Assembly: GCF_001437285.1 (NCBI RefSeq)
Contig: NZ_JQBF01000007.1
Location: 2,111-66,110, forward strand
Direction: 5' to 3'
Source of the DNA: Pediococcus pentosaceus
Lineage (GTDB): Bacteria; Bacillota; Bacilli; Lactobacillales; Lactobacillaceae
DNA length: 64,000 bases
Part shown: piece by piece, positions 51,734 through 60,201 of the stretch
Numbering within the stretch: position 1 is the first letter of the stretch
Layout of the letters: every line of letters begins with the position of its first letter
Notes under the pieces: generated by a model
Database searches by the model: none
What the model saw: the letters and a program-made list of their open reading frames with translations, nothing else
What the model was told of the DNA's origin: nothing
Position numbers and translations under genes: made by a program

Positions 51734-52006
51734 ATGGAAATACCACTAAAGTTAAGTGAAGAAAGCTTGAATGTTATTCATGGTGTGATGCTAAAAAGTG
51801 CACAGGAAGCATTTAGTGAAGTTGTACAACAACAGAAGTATCCAAGATATATGACTATTAAAAACGCTTCAGGCTATGCAGGAGTTGCAGTTAATACATT
51901 TAAGAAAGAATTCATTAATAAAGGTTTGAGAGTGATTGATCCAGACGGATTAAAACGGATTGATAAGAATGATATTGATGAATTTATGGAAAATATGAAA
52001 TTTTAG
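51734..52006 (+). CDS. Excisionase-like or DUF771-type HTH protein
   Basis: The 90-aa protein has an N-terminal helical part and a C-terminal winged-helix pattern, MTIKNASGYAGVAVNTFKKEF followed by IDPDGLKRIDKNDIDEFM, similar to excisionases and to DUF771 phage proteins. AGGAGGCGAG precedes the ATG. In PICIs an AlpA-like excisionase occupies this early position, so it may control excision. The repeat AAGCTTGCGGAGGCTT begins 3 bp after its stop. The exact subfamily is not certain. Confidence 0.7.
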   Translation: MEIPLKLSEESLNVIHGVMLKSAQEAFSEVVQQQKYPRYMTIKNASGYAGVAVNTFKKEFINKGLRVIDPDGLKRIDKNDIDEFMENMKF

Positions 52007-52008
52007 GA

Positions 52009-52024
52009 AAGCTTGCGGAGGCTT
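52009..52024. repeat. AAGCTTGCGGAGGCTT repeat, copy 2
   Basis: Identical over 16 bp to copy 1 upstream of int. Lies immediately after the excisionase-like gene. Confidence 0.5.
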
Positions 52025-52051
52025 AATACTAAGTATAAGAAAGGATTAGGA

Positions 52052-52156
52052 ATGAAAAAAGAGTATAAAAAAACCACTCATCATTGCCGTGATGAATGGT
52101 GGAATAACAACGTTTACAAGGCGTTTTTATTGTACTCAATTCTAACAAATTCCTAA
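52052..52156 (+). CDS. 34-aa hypothetical protein
   Basis: MKKEYKKTTHHCRDEWWNNN and a short hydrophobic end (YKAFLLYSILTNS). AAAGGATTAGGA precedes the ATG. No recognisable motif; H-H-C with Trp pairs is notable. Placement in a closely packed early operon supports it weakly. Confidence 0.4.
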   Translation: MKKEYKKTTHHCRDEWWNNNVYKAFLLYSILTNS

Positions 52157-52169
52157 AAGTAAAACAAAC

Positions 52170-52433
52170 ATGAAAAATAATTTACCAGATTTAGAAGATA
52201 CTAATTACAAAATTATTCAAGTAAATGCTTTATTGAGTTATGTTGGCAATGATTTAGCGAATCTAAGTGACGCCGTAGAAAATAATGATCATACAGATGT
52301 ATTTGTACAGGCAAGTTCTATGGATGATCGTGCGTTTTTAACTTTTAGGACGGCTTTAGATTTAATTGAAGAAATTCAAAAGGATGTAGAAGCTTGTATT
52401 AAACCGATTGACGAGGTGAAAAAGCATGGCTAA
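52170..52433 (+). CDS. Hypothetical 87-aa early protein
   Basis: An acidic, all-helical protein with two long helices (NYKIIQVNALLSYVGNDLANL and TALDLIEEIQKDVEACIK). It has no membrane segment. No ribosome site is strong before ATG 52170, but AAAAGTAAAAC is close. It overlaps the next gene by 8 bp, so translation is coupled. Small acidic helical proteins are frequent in the early region of lactobacillus phages; function unknown. Confidence 0.6.
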   Translation: MKNNLPDLEDTNYKIIQVNALLSYVGNDLANLSDAVENNDHTDVFVQASSMDDRAFLTFRTALDLIEEIQKDVEACIKPIDEVKKHG

Positions 52434-52677
52434 TAACGGATGGCATCGTAACTTTAAATTTAATAAGGCAACTACACAGGAACAATTAAACGGTTTGAGC
52501 ATGAACGCTCTTGAACTTTTGTTAAAAATGTTTGATGGCAAAACATATTCTATTGAGAGCACCGAGATAAAATCATCATTAACACACAAAGAAATCTTAG
52601 AAGCATTTTTTGAATTATCAAGAAAAAACATTATCGTTCAGACAAACAAGGTAAAAACATATGCAGACAATCAATAA
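52426..52677 (+). CDS. Hypothetical 83-aa early protein
   Basis: A helical basic-to-neutral protein beginning MANNGWHRNFKFNKATTQEQ, with a possible winged-helix centre (LNGLSMNALELLLKMFDG, then LTHKEILEAFFELSRKN). It overlaps both neighbours (8 and 17 bp). GAGGTGAAAAAGC lies just before the ATG. A DNA-binding or primase-associated role is possible given that it directly precedes the primase gene. Confidence 0.6.
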   Translation: MANNGWHRNFKFNKATTQEQLNGLSMNALELLLKMFDGKTYSIESTEIKSSLTHKEILEAFFELSRKNIIVQTNKVKTYADNQ

Positions 52678-53440
52678 AGCGTTAGAACTTGCTAAATTGG
52701 GTATTGCTAGTTATCCCACTAAGAACAAAAAGCCACTAACCTCACAGGGATATTATGACGCTACAACTAGATTAGAAGATTTAAAACAACTATTTGAGCA
52801 TCCCTCAGATATCAATATACGACTAGATACAAGCGATTTAATTGTTTTAGATGTAGATAGACATACAGACGGTAAAGACGGCACAGAGGCGTTATATAAG
52901 CTTGCTGAACAACATGGGAATTTCTTTAGTGAAACCTACTTTGAAAGCACTCCACATAACGGTTTGCATTTCTTCTTTAAGACGAATGCTAAGCAGCTAA
53001 AGGCTAAAACTAATCTGAATAACGGGTTAGAAATCATTGCTGATCAGATAGTTATAGCACCCTCAACAGGATATGAATCAGCTAAGCATATGAGCTTTAA
53101 GGATATCAAAAAGGCACCGACATGGTTAGTTGATATGGCAAAAATGCACCCCATTCAATCGGCCGAAAATTCGGCTCAGTACAACAGTATTAAACGTTAT
53201 GGAGCTTATCTATTAGAAGAGATGGCACAAGGAGCCACTTCAGGGCAGAGAAATACCTATTTAACTAAGATGATAGGCAAGATGTTGTATCAAGGTACAG
53301 CACCTAAAGTAGTGTATGAATTTGCCTGCATTGCTAACCAACATTTTGTTAATCCAGCTTTATCAGATAAAGAACTAAACGGAATTTTTAAATCTGTACT
53401 GCAAAGAGAAGCTAAACGATTAAAGGGGGTGAGCGTTTGA
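52661..53440 (+). CDS. PrimPol-type DNA primase
   Basis: The 259-aa protein is an archaeo-eukaryotic-type primase: ALELAKLGIASYPTKNKKPL at the start, catalytic acidic pair in LIVLDVDRHTDGKDG, and the His of STPHNGLHFFFK. The C-terminal part (SGQRNTYLTKMIGKML) is the PriCT-like helical domain. It would start replication from the satellite origin. A hairpin GCCGA-AAAT-TCGGC lies inside the gene at 53162-53175 and codes SAENSAQ. The stop overlaps the helicase gene by 4 bp. Confidence 0.87.
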   Translation: MQTINKALELAKLGIASYPTKNKKPLTSQGYYDATTRLEDLKQLFEHPSDINIRLDTSDLIVLDVDRHTDGKDGTEALYKLAEQHGNFFSETYFESTPHNGLHFFFKTNAKQLKAKTNLNNGLEIIADQIVIAPSTGYESAKHMSFKDIKKAPTWLVDMAKMHPIQSAENSAQYNSIKRYGAYLLEEMAQGATSGQRNTYLTKMIGKMLYQGTAPKVVYEFACIANQHFVNPALSDKELNGIFKSVLQREAKRLKGVSV

Positions 53441-54996
53441 ACGAGATACCAGAAGAAGTTATGAAAGATATTAAAGAATTTGAGCAATCAGAAAGTAATC
53501 GAAAGAAACAGACGTCCGAATTAGTTAATTTTAACACCTTATCGTTTGATGACTATACTGCCAATGAATGGGAATTGCTAGGAGTTAAATATGTAAATTG
53601 TTTAAGTGAAAAATCACCAGCATGGCAAAAATTTACATTAGTGAACGCAGGTAGACGAACACAAAAAGTTAAAATGCGAATTTTGGTTGGGACATTAGGT
53701 AGTGAAATTCTCAAAGAAAATATAATAGAAAGATATTCAAAGTTACCAGAGGGCGCCAGGTATCAGAGCAAACATGGTGTGTGGAAATTATTCAATAACA
53801 ATGAATTAAAAAGCTTTGTTAAAAAGATTATTATTAATAAATTTGAAGAAAATAACATTGAGTGGGATATCAAAACTAGCAACGCAGTAGCTGAATATGT
53901 CTATGCTAAGGCGTTGCAGGAAGATGTTAGCACCATCCCTTTTGATGAATCTAACCCTAACTTAGTAGCGTTTAAGAACGGAACTTATAACTTTGAGACG
54001 GAACAGTTAGAACCGCATAAAGCTTCAAATATGCTAGTTAATTATCACGATTATGATTTAGATATGAGTGGAGAACCGACTCCGCACACAGATAAGTTAT
54101 TAGCAGGAATGATGACTAAAGATGTTGTACCAATGTTTAAGCAGTATTTAGGATATATGTTTTACCATTCGCACGAACCTATTCAAGATACCGTATTTTT
54201 ACACGGGAATGGTGGCGAAGGCAAAAGCACGTTACTAAATTATATTACTCATGACATATTGGGTATTAATAACGTTTCTACTGTAAAGCCTAAAGAGTTA
54301 GCGGGGGATAACCGGTTTAAGATGATACAGCTGTATCAAAAAGAAGCTAATATTGTGGCAGATATCGAAAAAGGGTATCTACAAAATACGGATATTTTAA
54401 AGTCATTAACAGGTGGGGATGGAGCGGATGCCGAAGCTAAAGGAGTGCAGGGGATTAGTTTTACTAATTATGCAAAGTTACTATTTAGCGCTAACGAACT
54501 ACCAACCTTTAGTGATAATTCAACAGGTTTTAAAGACAGACTAATGGTTATCGAATTAGTAAATGGGGATACAAGGAAACCAGACAATCACTTTTGGGAT
54601 AATCAAGATATGAAAGCAGTTAAAGAAGAGCGTAACCGCTTTGTATATGCTTGTTTAAGAGCTTTTAAAGTAGCATTGGATAATAGACGCTTTGAGAAGC
54701 CTAAAAGTGTAATTGAAGCATCTGAACAATGGCATAAGTCCAATGATCACTTCGGCGAATTTATAGATGAATGGTGTGAAATTGATTTAACCAGTAATAA
54801 GGGTGAGAAGGCTAGTTATGTGGTAAGTGCTTATAAAGAGTTTTGTCATATGAATAACTACTCCGATAAGACTACAGCACAAACCATTACCGCTAACTTA
54901 AAAAGATTGGGTATCAAAAAAGTTAGGAACACACGAGGGTGGAACGGCAATGATAATTCACCCAGATATACAGGTTTGAAACTTAATCAACCATGA
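53437..54996 (+). CDS. P4-type (D5-like) replicative helicase
   Basis: The 519-aa protein has a D5_N-like N-terminal region and a superfamily 3 ATPase core: Walker A GNGGEGKSTLL, Walker B ANIVADIEKG, and sensor-1 Asn in LLFSANELPTF. The C-terminal winged-helix part (ITANLKRLGIKKVRNTRGW) can bind DNA. Together with the PrimPol it forms the self-contained initiator of many satellites. The start GTG or TTG-like position is ATG-like Met within GGGGGTGAGCGTTTG (TTG 53437). The iteron origin begins 8 bp after its stop. Confidence 0.9.
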   Translation: MNEIPEEVMKDIKEFEQSESNRKKQTSELVNFNTLSFDDYTANEWELLGVKYVNCLSEKSPAWQKFTLVNAGRRTQKVKMRILVGTLGSEILKENIIERYSKLPEGARYQSKHGVWKLFNNNELKSFVKKIIINKFEENNIEWDIKTSNAVAEYVYAKALQEDVSTIPFDESNPNLVAFKNGTYNFETEQLEPHKASNMLVNYHDYDLDMSGEPTPHTDKLLAGMMTKDVVPMFKQYLGYMFYHSHEPIQDTVFLHGNGGEGKSTLLNYITHDILGINNVSTVKPKELAGDNRFKMIQLYQKEANIVADIEKGYLQNTDILKSLTGGDGADAEAKGVQGISFTNYAKLLFSANELPTFSDNSTGFKDRLMVIELVNGDTRKPDNHFWDNQDMKAVKEERNRFVYACLRAFKVALDNRRFEKPKSVIEASEQWHKSNDHFGEFIDEWCEIDLTSNKGEKASYVVSAYKEFCHMNNYSDKTTAQTITANLKRLGIKKVRNTRGWNGNDNSPRYTGLKLNQP

Positions 54997-55004
54997 ATTA
55001 GCAC

Positions 55005-55253
55005 TTTCACTAAATGTTTCACTAATTTTTCACAAACCGTTGCATTAATTTTCCTTACTGCCTCTAAGGCTTTTCACTAATTTCATTAATTTAACCTATA
55101 TTTTAAAATTATGCAAAAAAAGAGTATGTATGTGCTTTTTATATAGAAAAGCTTTTGAACCCCTCTTTTTTGTGAAATTACTGAAAGAACGTTGTGTCTG
55201 TAGGTAAAAAGTGTGAACAAGTTAGTGAAAATTTAGTGAAAAAAACAGTGAAA
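55005..55253. other. Replication origin with iterons
   Basis: Copies of TTTCACTAA occur at 55005, 55017, (TTTCACAAA) 55028 and 55072, with TTTCATTAA at 55081. On the other side of an AT-rich segment, inverted copies TTTGTGAAA (55169), TTAGTGAAA (55222, 55233) and CAGTGAAA (55246) follow. Spacing is 11-12 bp, one helical turn. Position just after the helicase and this two-sided plan match SaPI origins. Confidence 0.8.
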
Positions 55254-55285
55254 CAAAAAATAAAGTAAAAATAGGTTTAATTAAA

Positions 55286-55360
55286 ATGTATAATCATTTA
55301 CCCGCCAGAACTACCAAAGATGAATGGTTATATATGATTTACCCTAAAAACTACTATTGA
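55286..55360 (+). CDS. Possible 24-aa peptide right of the origin
   Basis: MYNHLPARTTKDEWLYMIYP and KNYY. No good ribosome site; AAATAGGTT is weak. Low-confidence. Confidence 0.25.
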   Translation: MYNHLPARTTKDEWLYMIYPKNYY

Positions 55361-55468
55361 AATAGTTCCAAGTTGAACGAATAAAAAAATAGACATTCCA
55401 TAAAAAGGTATGCCTGTTCGCCAGTAACTATCTACGAATACTATTATACCATGATTGGTGGGTATTTG

Positions 55469-55549
55469 ATGGCTAAGTACAAAGAAGTAATAAAGATTTT
55501 AAAGCAAGTGCCACTACAAGAATTTAGAGAAGCCAATTACGACTATTAG
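55469..55549 (+). CDS. 26-aa hypothetical peptide
   Basis: MAKYKEVIKILKQVPLQEFR and EANYDY, an amphipathic helix. GGTGGG lies 8 bp before the ATG; an in-frame ATG at 55451 could extend it by six residues. It precedes the 71-aa gene by 12 bp, whose ribosome site AGGAGG overlaps its end. TATTATAC at about 55442 may be a -10 element. Confidence 0.45.
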   Translation: MAKYKEVIKILKQVPLQEFREANYDY

Positions 55550-55561
55550 GAGGAAATAGAA

Positions 55562-55777
55562 ATGACAGAATTTGAAAATGTGAGAGACGCACTAAAGGAT
55601 GCTATTGAAATCGCAGATGCTAAATCATGGGGCGATATTAAAGAAGGCGGAACAGTCAGACCTGTAACGATCCAAGATGTACAGGATTTGATGCAAGAAC
55701 GGTTATATAACATTGCAGACTTGTTAGGAATGAGCGATCTATATTTAGAAGGTGAAAATGATGAAGTACACGACTAA
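55562..55777 (+). CDS. Hypothetical 71-aa acidic protein
   Basis: An acidic helical protein (MTEFENVRDALKDAIEIADA; VTIQDVQDLMQERLYNIAD) with no membrane segment. TAGGAGGAAATAGA is an excellent ribosome site. It overlaps the next gene by about 20 bp. I do not recognise it. Placement between origin and late regulator is where satellites of Lactobacillales keep small regulatory genes. Confidence 0.6.
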   Translation: MTEFENVRDALKDAIEIADAKSWGDIKEGGTVRPVTIQDVQDLMQERLYNIADLLGMSDLYLEGENDEVHD

Positions 55778-56384
55778 AGAATTAACTCGTATTCAAGGTA
55801 CTCATGATCCTTATAATTGTGAAATTATAAATTGTGATGTGTGTGCTCGCTTCTGGTCATATGCTAGAGGGCTAAGGCAACAAAGTAGTGAAGAAGGTCA
55901 AACGGGTAGAAAAGGGAAATTAAACGAGAAACAACAAGCTTTAAAAGTATTAAGTAAGATTAAGTTTACTAATGGTTCAGATTTGATCAATAAGTATTCG
56001 ATAGCCTTGCGTACAGCAATTAAAGTAGGCTGTTCAATTCGTGAAATTGCCTTTGAATTAGACTGTAGAGATTCTCAAATTGCTAAAGCATTGGATAATT
56101 TAAAGCTAAAGCCTAAAACCAAGGCACAACTAAAGCTAGAAAAGTATCGTAAACAATTGAAAGCAATGGTACAAGCAGGATACAGCATTAAAGGGATGAC
56201 TAAAGCGTTAGGCAAAAAGGATTATGAAGGATTAGCGTTTTACTTAAGAAAATATGATTTACCAATTCCAAAGACCAATAAGTTGACTATTGAAGAGGTA
56301 ATCTATACCAGCGGAAATTATTACAAACGTCGTTACTTTGATATGGAAGGCAACGAGGTAGAACTTAGAAGAGTTAATGAATAA
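55758..56384 (+). CDS. Hypothetical HTH-repeat protein with Cys-rich N terminus
   Basis: I placed the start at ATG 55758 or 55761 with AGAAGG before it; the frame opens at GTG 55752. The ~208-aa protein has a Cys cluster (NCEIINCDVC, near residue 25) that may bind zinc, then two homeodomain-like segments (AIKVGCSIREIAFELDCRDSQI and VQAGYSIKGMTKALGKKDYEG) and a basic end. That is the plan of a DNA-binding regulator. It lies upstream of the ArpU-like gene after a 140-bp gap. Function is unknown. Confidence 0.6.
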   Translation: MMKYTTKELTRIQGTHDPYNCEIINCDVCARFWSYARGLRQQSSEEGQTGRKGKLNEKQQALKVLSKIKFTNGSDLINKYSIALRTAIKVGCSIREIAFELDCRDSQIAKALDNLKLKPKTKAQLKLEKYRKQLKAMVQAGYSIKGMTKALGKKDYEGLAFYLRKYDLPIPKTNKLTIEEVIYTSGNYYKRRYFDMEGNEVELRRVNE

Positions 56385-56528
56385 TGTTTTCTAAGTCGTT
56401 CAGAACGACTTTAGTGGTGATTGAGTACAAAAAAAGAGCAACTTAACAAGCAAGTTACTCCCGGTACGCATATATATTAGCAGATTGAATTTATAGGCTA
56501 CTAATATTATATCACGGGGTATACAACC

Positions 56529-56954
56529 ATGCTACTACCTGAGCTAGACCATAAAGCAACAATTAAACAAGTTAAAAGGTTCTTTGAAAAAGATTTTCAA
56601 ACACTACAGAATATGGCGCATGTATCGTATATGGATATTAAAAGTCCAACGTTAAGTGATCTACCTAATAAAAATGTTGCCAGCAATGGTATTGATAGCA
56701 AGATAAATAATCATATGTATGCTATTGAAATGCTAGCTGAGATTAAAGAGGCACTTACAGGGATAAGAGAAAATAAAAGGAAGTTTATTGAATACCGCTA
56801 TTTTAAATGTTTGACCTGGTATGAAATTGAAGAATTAACCGGCTACGGACGTACTCGAGGCAGTGAGATACTTAATAGTGGACTAATAGAATTTGCTTAT
56901 GCTTTTGTAGATACAGAAGACTTGAGAGTAATTAGGAAGAATGGTACTCAATGA
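56529..56954 (+). CDS. ArpU/RinA-like late transcription regulator
   Basis: The 141-aa protein resembles the ArpU family of phage late activators: a helical N-terminal part and a C-terminal sigma-region-4-like HTH (FIEYRYFKCLTWYEIEELTG, then YGRTRGSEILNSGLIEFA). In phages these activate the late operon. A satellite with such a protein could drive its own packaging genes or the helper's. The start has no classic ribosome site nearby (ATCACGGGGTATACAACC). Two further genes follow. Confidence 0.75.
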   Translation: MLLPELDHKATIKQVKRFFEKDFQTLQNMAHVSYMDIKSPTLSDLPNKNVASNGIDSKINNHMYAIEMLAEIKEALTGIRENKRKFIEYRYFKCLTWYEIEELTGYGRTRGSEILNSGLIEFAYAFVDTEDLRVIRKNGTQ

Positions 56955-56998
56955 GAATCACAAGAACCTTAGGATATTAGGGAGGGGAGGTGAGAATA

Positions 56999-57184
56999 AT
57001 GAACTACAATAATACTAGCTTTTCTTTAGAGCAAAAGGCAGTTATCAGAGCATATGAAAAAGAGAATATACATTATAGAGGTGGAAGCTTTATTAATTTA
57101 AACAAACGTAGTATCCACAGTAAAACTAAAAGTAAACTATTGAAAGAATTGAATCGAATAGAAAGAGAGACAACAACATTATGA
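56999..57184 (+). CDS. Hypothetical 61-aa protein
   Basis: Start ATG 56999 has GGGAGGGGAGGTGAG upstream. The protein (MNYNNTSFSLEQKAVIRAYE, then basic) is short, basic and helical, and could be a nucleic-acid-binding protein. The stop overlaps the next gene by 4 bp. The position, after the late activator, is where PICIs keep packaging-interference genes such as ppi, cpm or small terminase; I cannot assign it to any of them. Confidence 0.55.
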   Translation: MNYNNTSFSLEQKAVIRAYEKENIHYRGGSFINLNKRSIHSKTKSKLLKELNRIERETTTL

Positions 57185-57756
57185 GAAAAAATAAATCTAT
57201 TGAGGTAGAAGTACCAGCTAAACCTGAATATAGTACAACGGCTCAGCAAGCGTACTACAAAGCATTATCAAGTGTTCATACAAAACTATTAGCATATATC
57301 AATGATAGGGACACTACAGCGCTAGACAACTTCGAAGTAAAGTTTGTATTGGATCAACTTTGTGCCATTAAGTCGACAATAACAGATGGAGCAAGTGTTG
57401 TTGATGGTGGAGTGTTTAGAGATATAAACAGGCTTAATCAGCAAGTTCAACAATACCATGGTTCAATTAACGCAAGGAACAACAATGTCTCAGCTGATGA
57501 AAAATTGCAGCAATTAAATGATGAGTTTAATATTGAACAATTAAACAAACAAGCACAAGAAGAAATACGAAAGAATGAACAAATGAAGGCAAAATATTCA
57601 AAGCAGTTGGATGAATACATTGATAGTTTAAGAGAATTTGAAAGTGTTCCTTATTATCATGGGATTGATTTTGAATTACAAGATCGGGCGTTAGTAGAAG
57701 AGGAAAAGAAAAGTAATGTAATAGCTAATAGATTGCTAGAAAAAACGCAAATTTAA
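57181..57756 (+). CDS. Unrecognised 191-aa late protein
   Basis: I do not recognise it. It is helical throughout, with a long coiled-coil-like stretch (about residues 105-160: ADEKLQQLNDEFNIEQLNKQ and onward) and acidic overall. No zinc or nucleotide motif was seen. It overlaps the 61-aa gene and is followed by a strong terminator, so it is the last gene of the late operon. A capsid-size or packaging-redirecting role is possible by position only. Confidence 0.6.
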   Translation: MRKNKSIEVEVPAKPEYSTTAQQAYYKALSSVHTKLLAYINDRDTTALDNFEVKFVLDQLCAIKSTITDGASVVDGGVFRDINRLNQQVQQYHGSINARNNNVSADEKLQQLNDEFNIEQLNKQAQEEIRKNEQMKAKYSKQLDEYIDSLREFESVPYYHGIDFELQDRALVEEEKKSNVIANRLLEKTQI

Positions 57757-57820
57757 ACAGGTAAGGTCATTTAATGTTATAATTAAAGCACCCCATTTCC
57801 AATAAATCTAATTTTTTAGT

Positions 57821-57856
57821 AGAGTCGTTAAAATATTTAACGGCTCTATTTTTTAA
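57821..57856 (+). terminator. Terminator of the satellite late operon
   Basis: AGAGTCGTTAAA and TTTAACGGCTCT followed by ATTTTTT. Confidence 0.85.
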
Positions 57857-57859
57857 ATA

Positions 57860-58985
57860 AAAGGTATATGAAAGTCGAGAAGAGTCAAATAACCCCCGCC
57901 CCATAGGCTTTCTGATAAAGAGCGAAACGCAATAAAGTTCTCTCAAAATTTACCAATTTTGAAATTTTTAAGGTAGGGGGGGTACCCCGAATAAACGTTG
58001 ATATAGCAACATTGTTACTATAATTTATATCAATAGTGTGCCTTTTTTAGGAAATAGGTTTATTATCCGTTTTATTTTAATAGACAGAGTAATGTATTCT
58101 TTATAATCTCACAATCAAGTATTATTAATTGTATTGTGTGACACGTTATTACTGTAATTAAGAGTAGATTATGATACCCTTGGTCGACGTGATTTGGTGT
58201 TCGTTTGGAGATTAATTACTTATTAATCCTCTAAATTATTGTCATTCAAGATAAATGGTTTTATTTTTTAAAATGTATAGTATTTTGCTGAATTAAGTAT
58301 TAAAATATAGTCAATTCCTTGGATTTATTATTTACCTTACACGAAAAGGAGCCTCCTAGTTTTTCTATTCTAGAAGGCTCCCTTTTGTCTTATGTCAGGC
58401 CCAAAAGTATATTTAGCGAACGCATATATGTTATTATCATGGCAATGGAATACTCCCCCATTAGTCGATAGCTCTCTAGTTAACTCTAGAGAGTTTTTTT
58501 GTTATTCTCATTAAGGATTATTATCCCTAGGATTTGTGTTTATCCTGGCTGTAAATTTATCCTAACGAAATAGATGGGAGTCCAAAATGGTACCCCATAC
58601 TATTCTCCCGAAATTGGGAAAAAGTCCCTCAATAGGGGTGGATACTCTGTAAAAGAGGAAGTTTCAATTTAGGACATCCTTTTCAGAGGGGAGTAATGAA
58701 TTGTGCCTTCCTTGAAAAAGTTAAATTATAATAGACGGCAATTTTACATTATATGATTTTCATATTGCTTTGAAGGGTAACGGGATTAATTAGCTATCGT
58801 TTTGAATGACAGTGAAGTGGTGCAATTATTCATAACAAGAGAAAAGTTTTAAAAGATGTCGTTAATTTTAACGAGATGTTTTCACTGGTCGATATAACAT
58901 AAACTTTCGACACACATTACACATATGATATGATAATTTCTGTTGATACGTTATGAAACTGCATGGTAATACCGAAATTTAAAAT
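57860..58985. other. Non-coding satellite region with GC islands and hairpins
   Basis: About 1.1 kb without a supported gene. GC islands ACCCCCGCCCC (57892) and GTAGGGGGGGTACCCC (57974) stand out in AT-rich DNA and might be packaging (cos-like) signals. Terminator hairpins: GGAGCC...GGCTCC at 58344-58386 and CTCTCTAG-TTAA-CTCTAGAGAG plus T7 at 58472-58500. The 25-bp inverted copy of the left hairpin is at 58604-58628, and TCGTTAA-TT-TTAACGA at 58859-58874. Confidence 0.5.
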
Positions 58986-59002
58986 ACGGAGGTGTGTTAT
59001 TA

Positions 59003-59404
59003 ATGCAAGTATATTTTTTGTGCACAGGTAATTCATGCAGGAGTCAAATGGCAGAGGGGATAGCAAAGGAATATTTTCCTGATTGGGTAATTGCTAGTGC
59101 TGGGATTGAGGCGCATGGATTAAATCCATATGCGGTTAAAGTAATGTTGGAAAAAGATATAGATATTTCTAAAAACAAGTCTAAGTTAATTGATATGGAC
59201 TATCTAAATCATAGTGATTTAGTGATTACTTTATGCGGGGACGCTAAAGATAAGTGCCCTGTAACACCATCTACAGTTAAAAGAGAGCATTGGGGGTTTA
59301 TTGACCCGGCTTTAATCCAGGGAACAGAAAACGACAAATTAAGAGCGTTTAGAACGGTAAGAGATGGTATTGAAAAACGCATTATTAAAATGCGGTCAAA
59401 GTAA
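59003..59404 (+). CDS. arsC: Thioredoxin-coupled arsenate reductase-like protein
   Basis: The 133-aa protein has the low-molecular-weight phosphatase loop C7-TGNSC-R13 (C-x5-R) and the redox pair Cys78 and Cys85 in [14 protein letters not shown], as in the pI258-type arsenate reductase. It reduces arsenate to arsenite with thioredoxin, but then needs an efflux pump; no arsB, acr3 or arsR is nearby. GGAGGTGTGTTATTA precedes the ATG (10 bp from GGAGG), which is better than the GTG at 58994. It is likely satellite cargo. Confidence 0.87.
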   Translation: MQVYFLCTGNSCRSQMAEGIAKEYFPDWVIASAGIEAHGLNPYAVKVMLEKDIDISKNKSKLIDMDYLNHSDLVITLCGDAKDKCPVTPSTVKREHWGFIDPALIQGTENDKLRAFRTVRDGIEKRIIKMRSK

Positions 59405-60035
59405 AAGATATCCTCAATTTTGAGGAGAAGTAAGCCTCTGGGGGTCAAAAATTTGTGTGTAATTATTGGAATTGAGAACCGGTGCGAGTAGTCGGCTAAA
59501 TGAAAAAAACGCCGTTTTTTAAGTTAGAGGGGTAATACGTGACAAGTATTGATATGTAAACGAATAAATACAAAATAATACAGCGAAAAATTCCGCCCTA
59601 CTAATACTATTGCCTGCTTCAAACGTCTACGTTGCCATTTTTTGCAACGGTATTAATTATAAGCACCCAAAATGACGCTATTGTATTTCTAAAAAAGTAC
59701 ATGATTTGTGCCATATAACCTTTGTTTCTACTTCTAAACACTTTGGTAGATTGCTAGGTAAATATCCGTCATCCCGTTAATAATAAGCCTTTTTAGTTAC
59801 CTTTTTATTCCCTCTCTCTTTACCGATAGCCCCCCTATATAAAAGTTTCAAAATTAGTCTGCACCACAAGATGTCGGCAATGTGTGTGCTCTTCCTGGTC
59901 GCAAGGTAGGGCGGGGGGATTAAGCGTGTTAAAGATGTGCTCGAAATTGAGCATATCTTTTTTTATAGTTTTTTGACTTCCTTGTTTAAAATAAAAGACC
60001 AACTATCTAACTAAAGATAATTGGTCTAGGTACGT

Positions 60036-60048
60036 CTCCGCAAGCTTC
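60036..60048 (-). repeat. AAGCTTGCGGAG repeat, copy 3 (inverted)
   Basis: CTCCGCAAGCTTC is the reverse complement of the first 13 bp of copy 1 near int. Confidence 0.45.
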
Positions 60049-60083
60049 TTTTGATATTCATTGCTTTAAAATCACTCCAGTTT

Positions 60084-60171
60084 TTGGCTTCCCTTTTGGC
60101 TACCCCTCGTATAAATTGTATGCTTTTATATGAGATTATCTAAAATTAAGAATGCTGACATACCAGTGTTT
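60084..60171. repeat. Right arm-type repeats near attR
   Basis: TTGGCTTCCC (60084) and TTGGCTACCC (60096), 12 bp apart, and TACCAGTGTTT (60161-60171) repeat the left-end motifs in direct orientation. Confidence 0.55.
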
Positions 60172-60201
60172 TGATACCATTTACGTTCATCTGTAACGTC
60201 T

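Larger units (their letters stand above)
59411..60200. other. Right non-coding end of the satellite
   Basis: No gene is supported in about 790 bp. It holds TCCTCA-ATTT-TGAGGA (59411-59426), AAAAAACG-CC-GTTTTTT (near 59505), an imperfect GCGAAAAATTCCGC (59583), GC islands near 59905, the terminator AAAGAT-G-TGCTC-GAAATT-GAGCA-T-ATCTTT plus T (59931-59963), and GACCAA...TTGGTC (59998-60027). Repeat copy 3 and the right arm sites are at 60036-60171. Confidence 0.55.

Noticed and set aside
55005-55253. Repeats near 55 kb as a CRISPR array
   Set aside because: Units are only 9 bp, spaced by 2-3 bp or in inverted orientation, with no spacers and no cas genes. They fit replication iterons.
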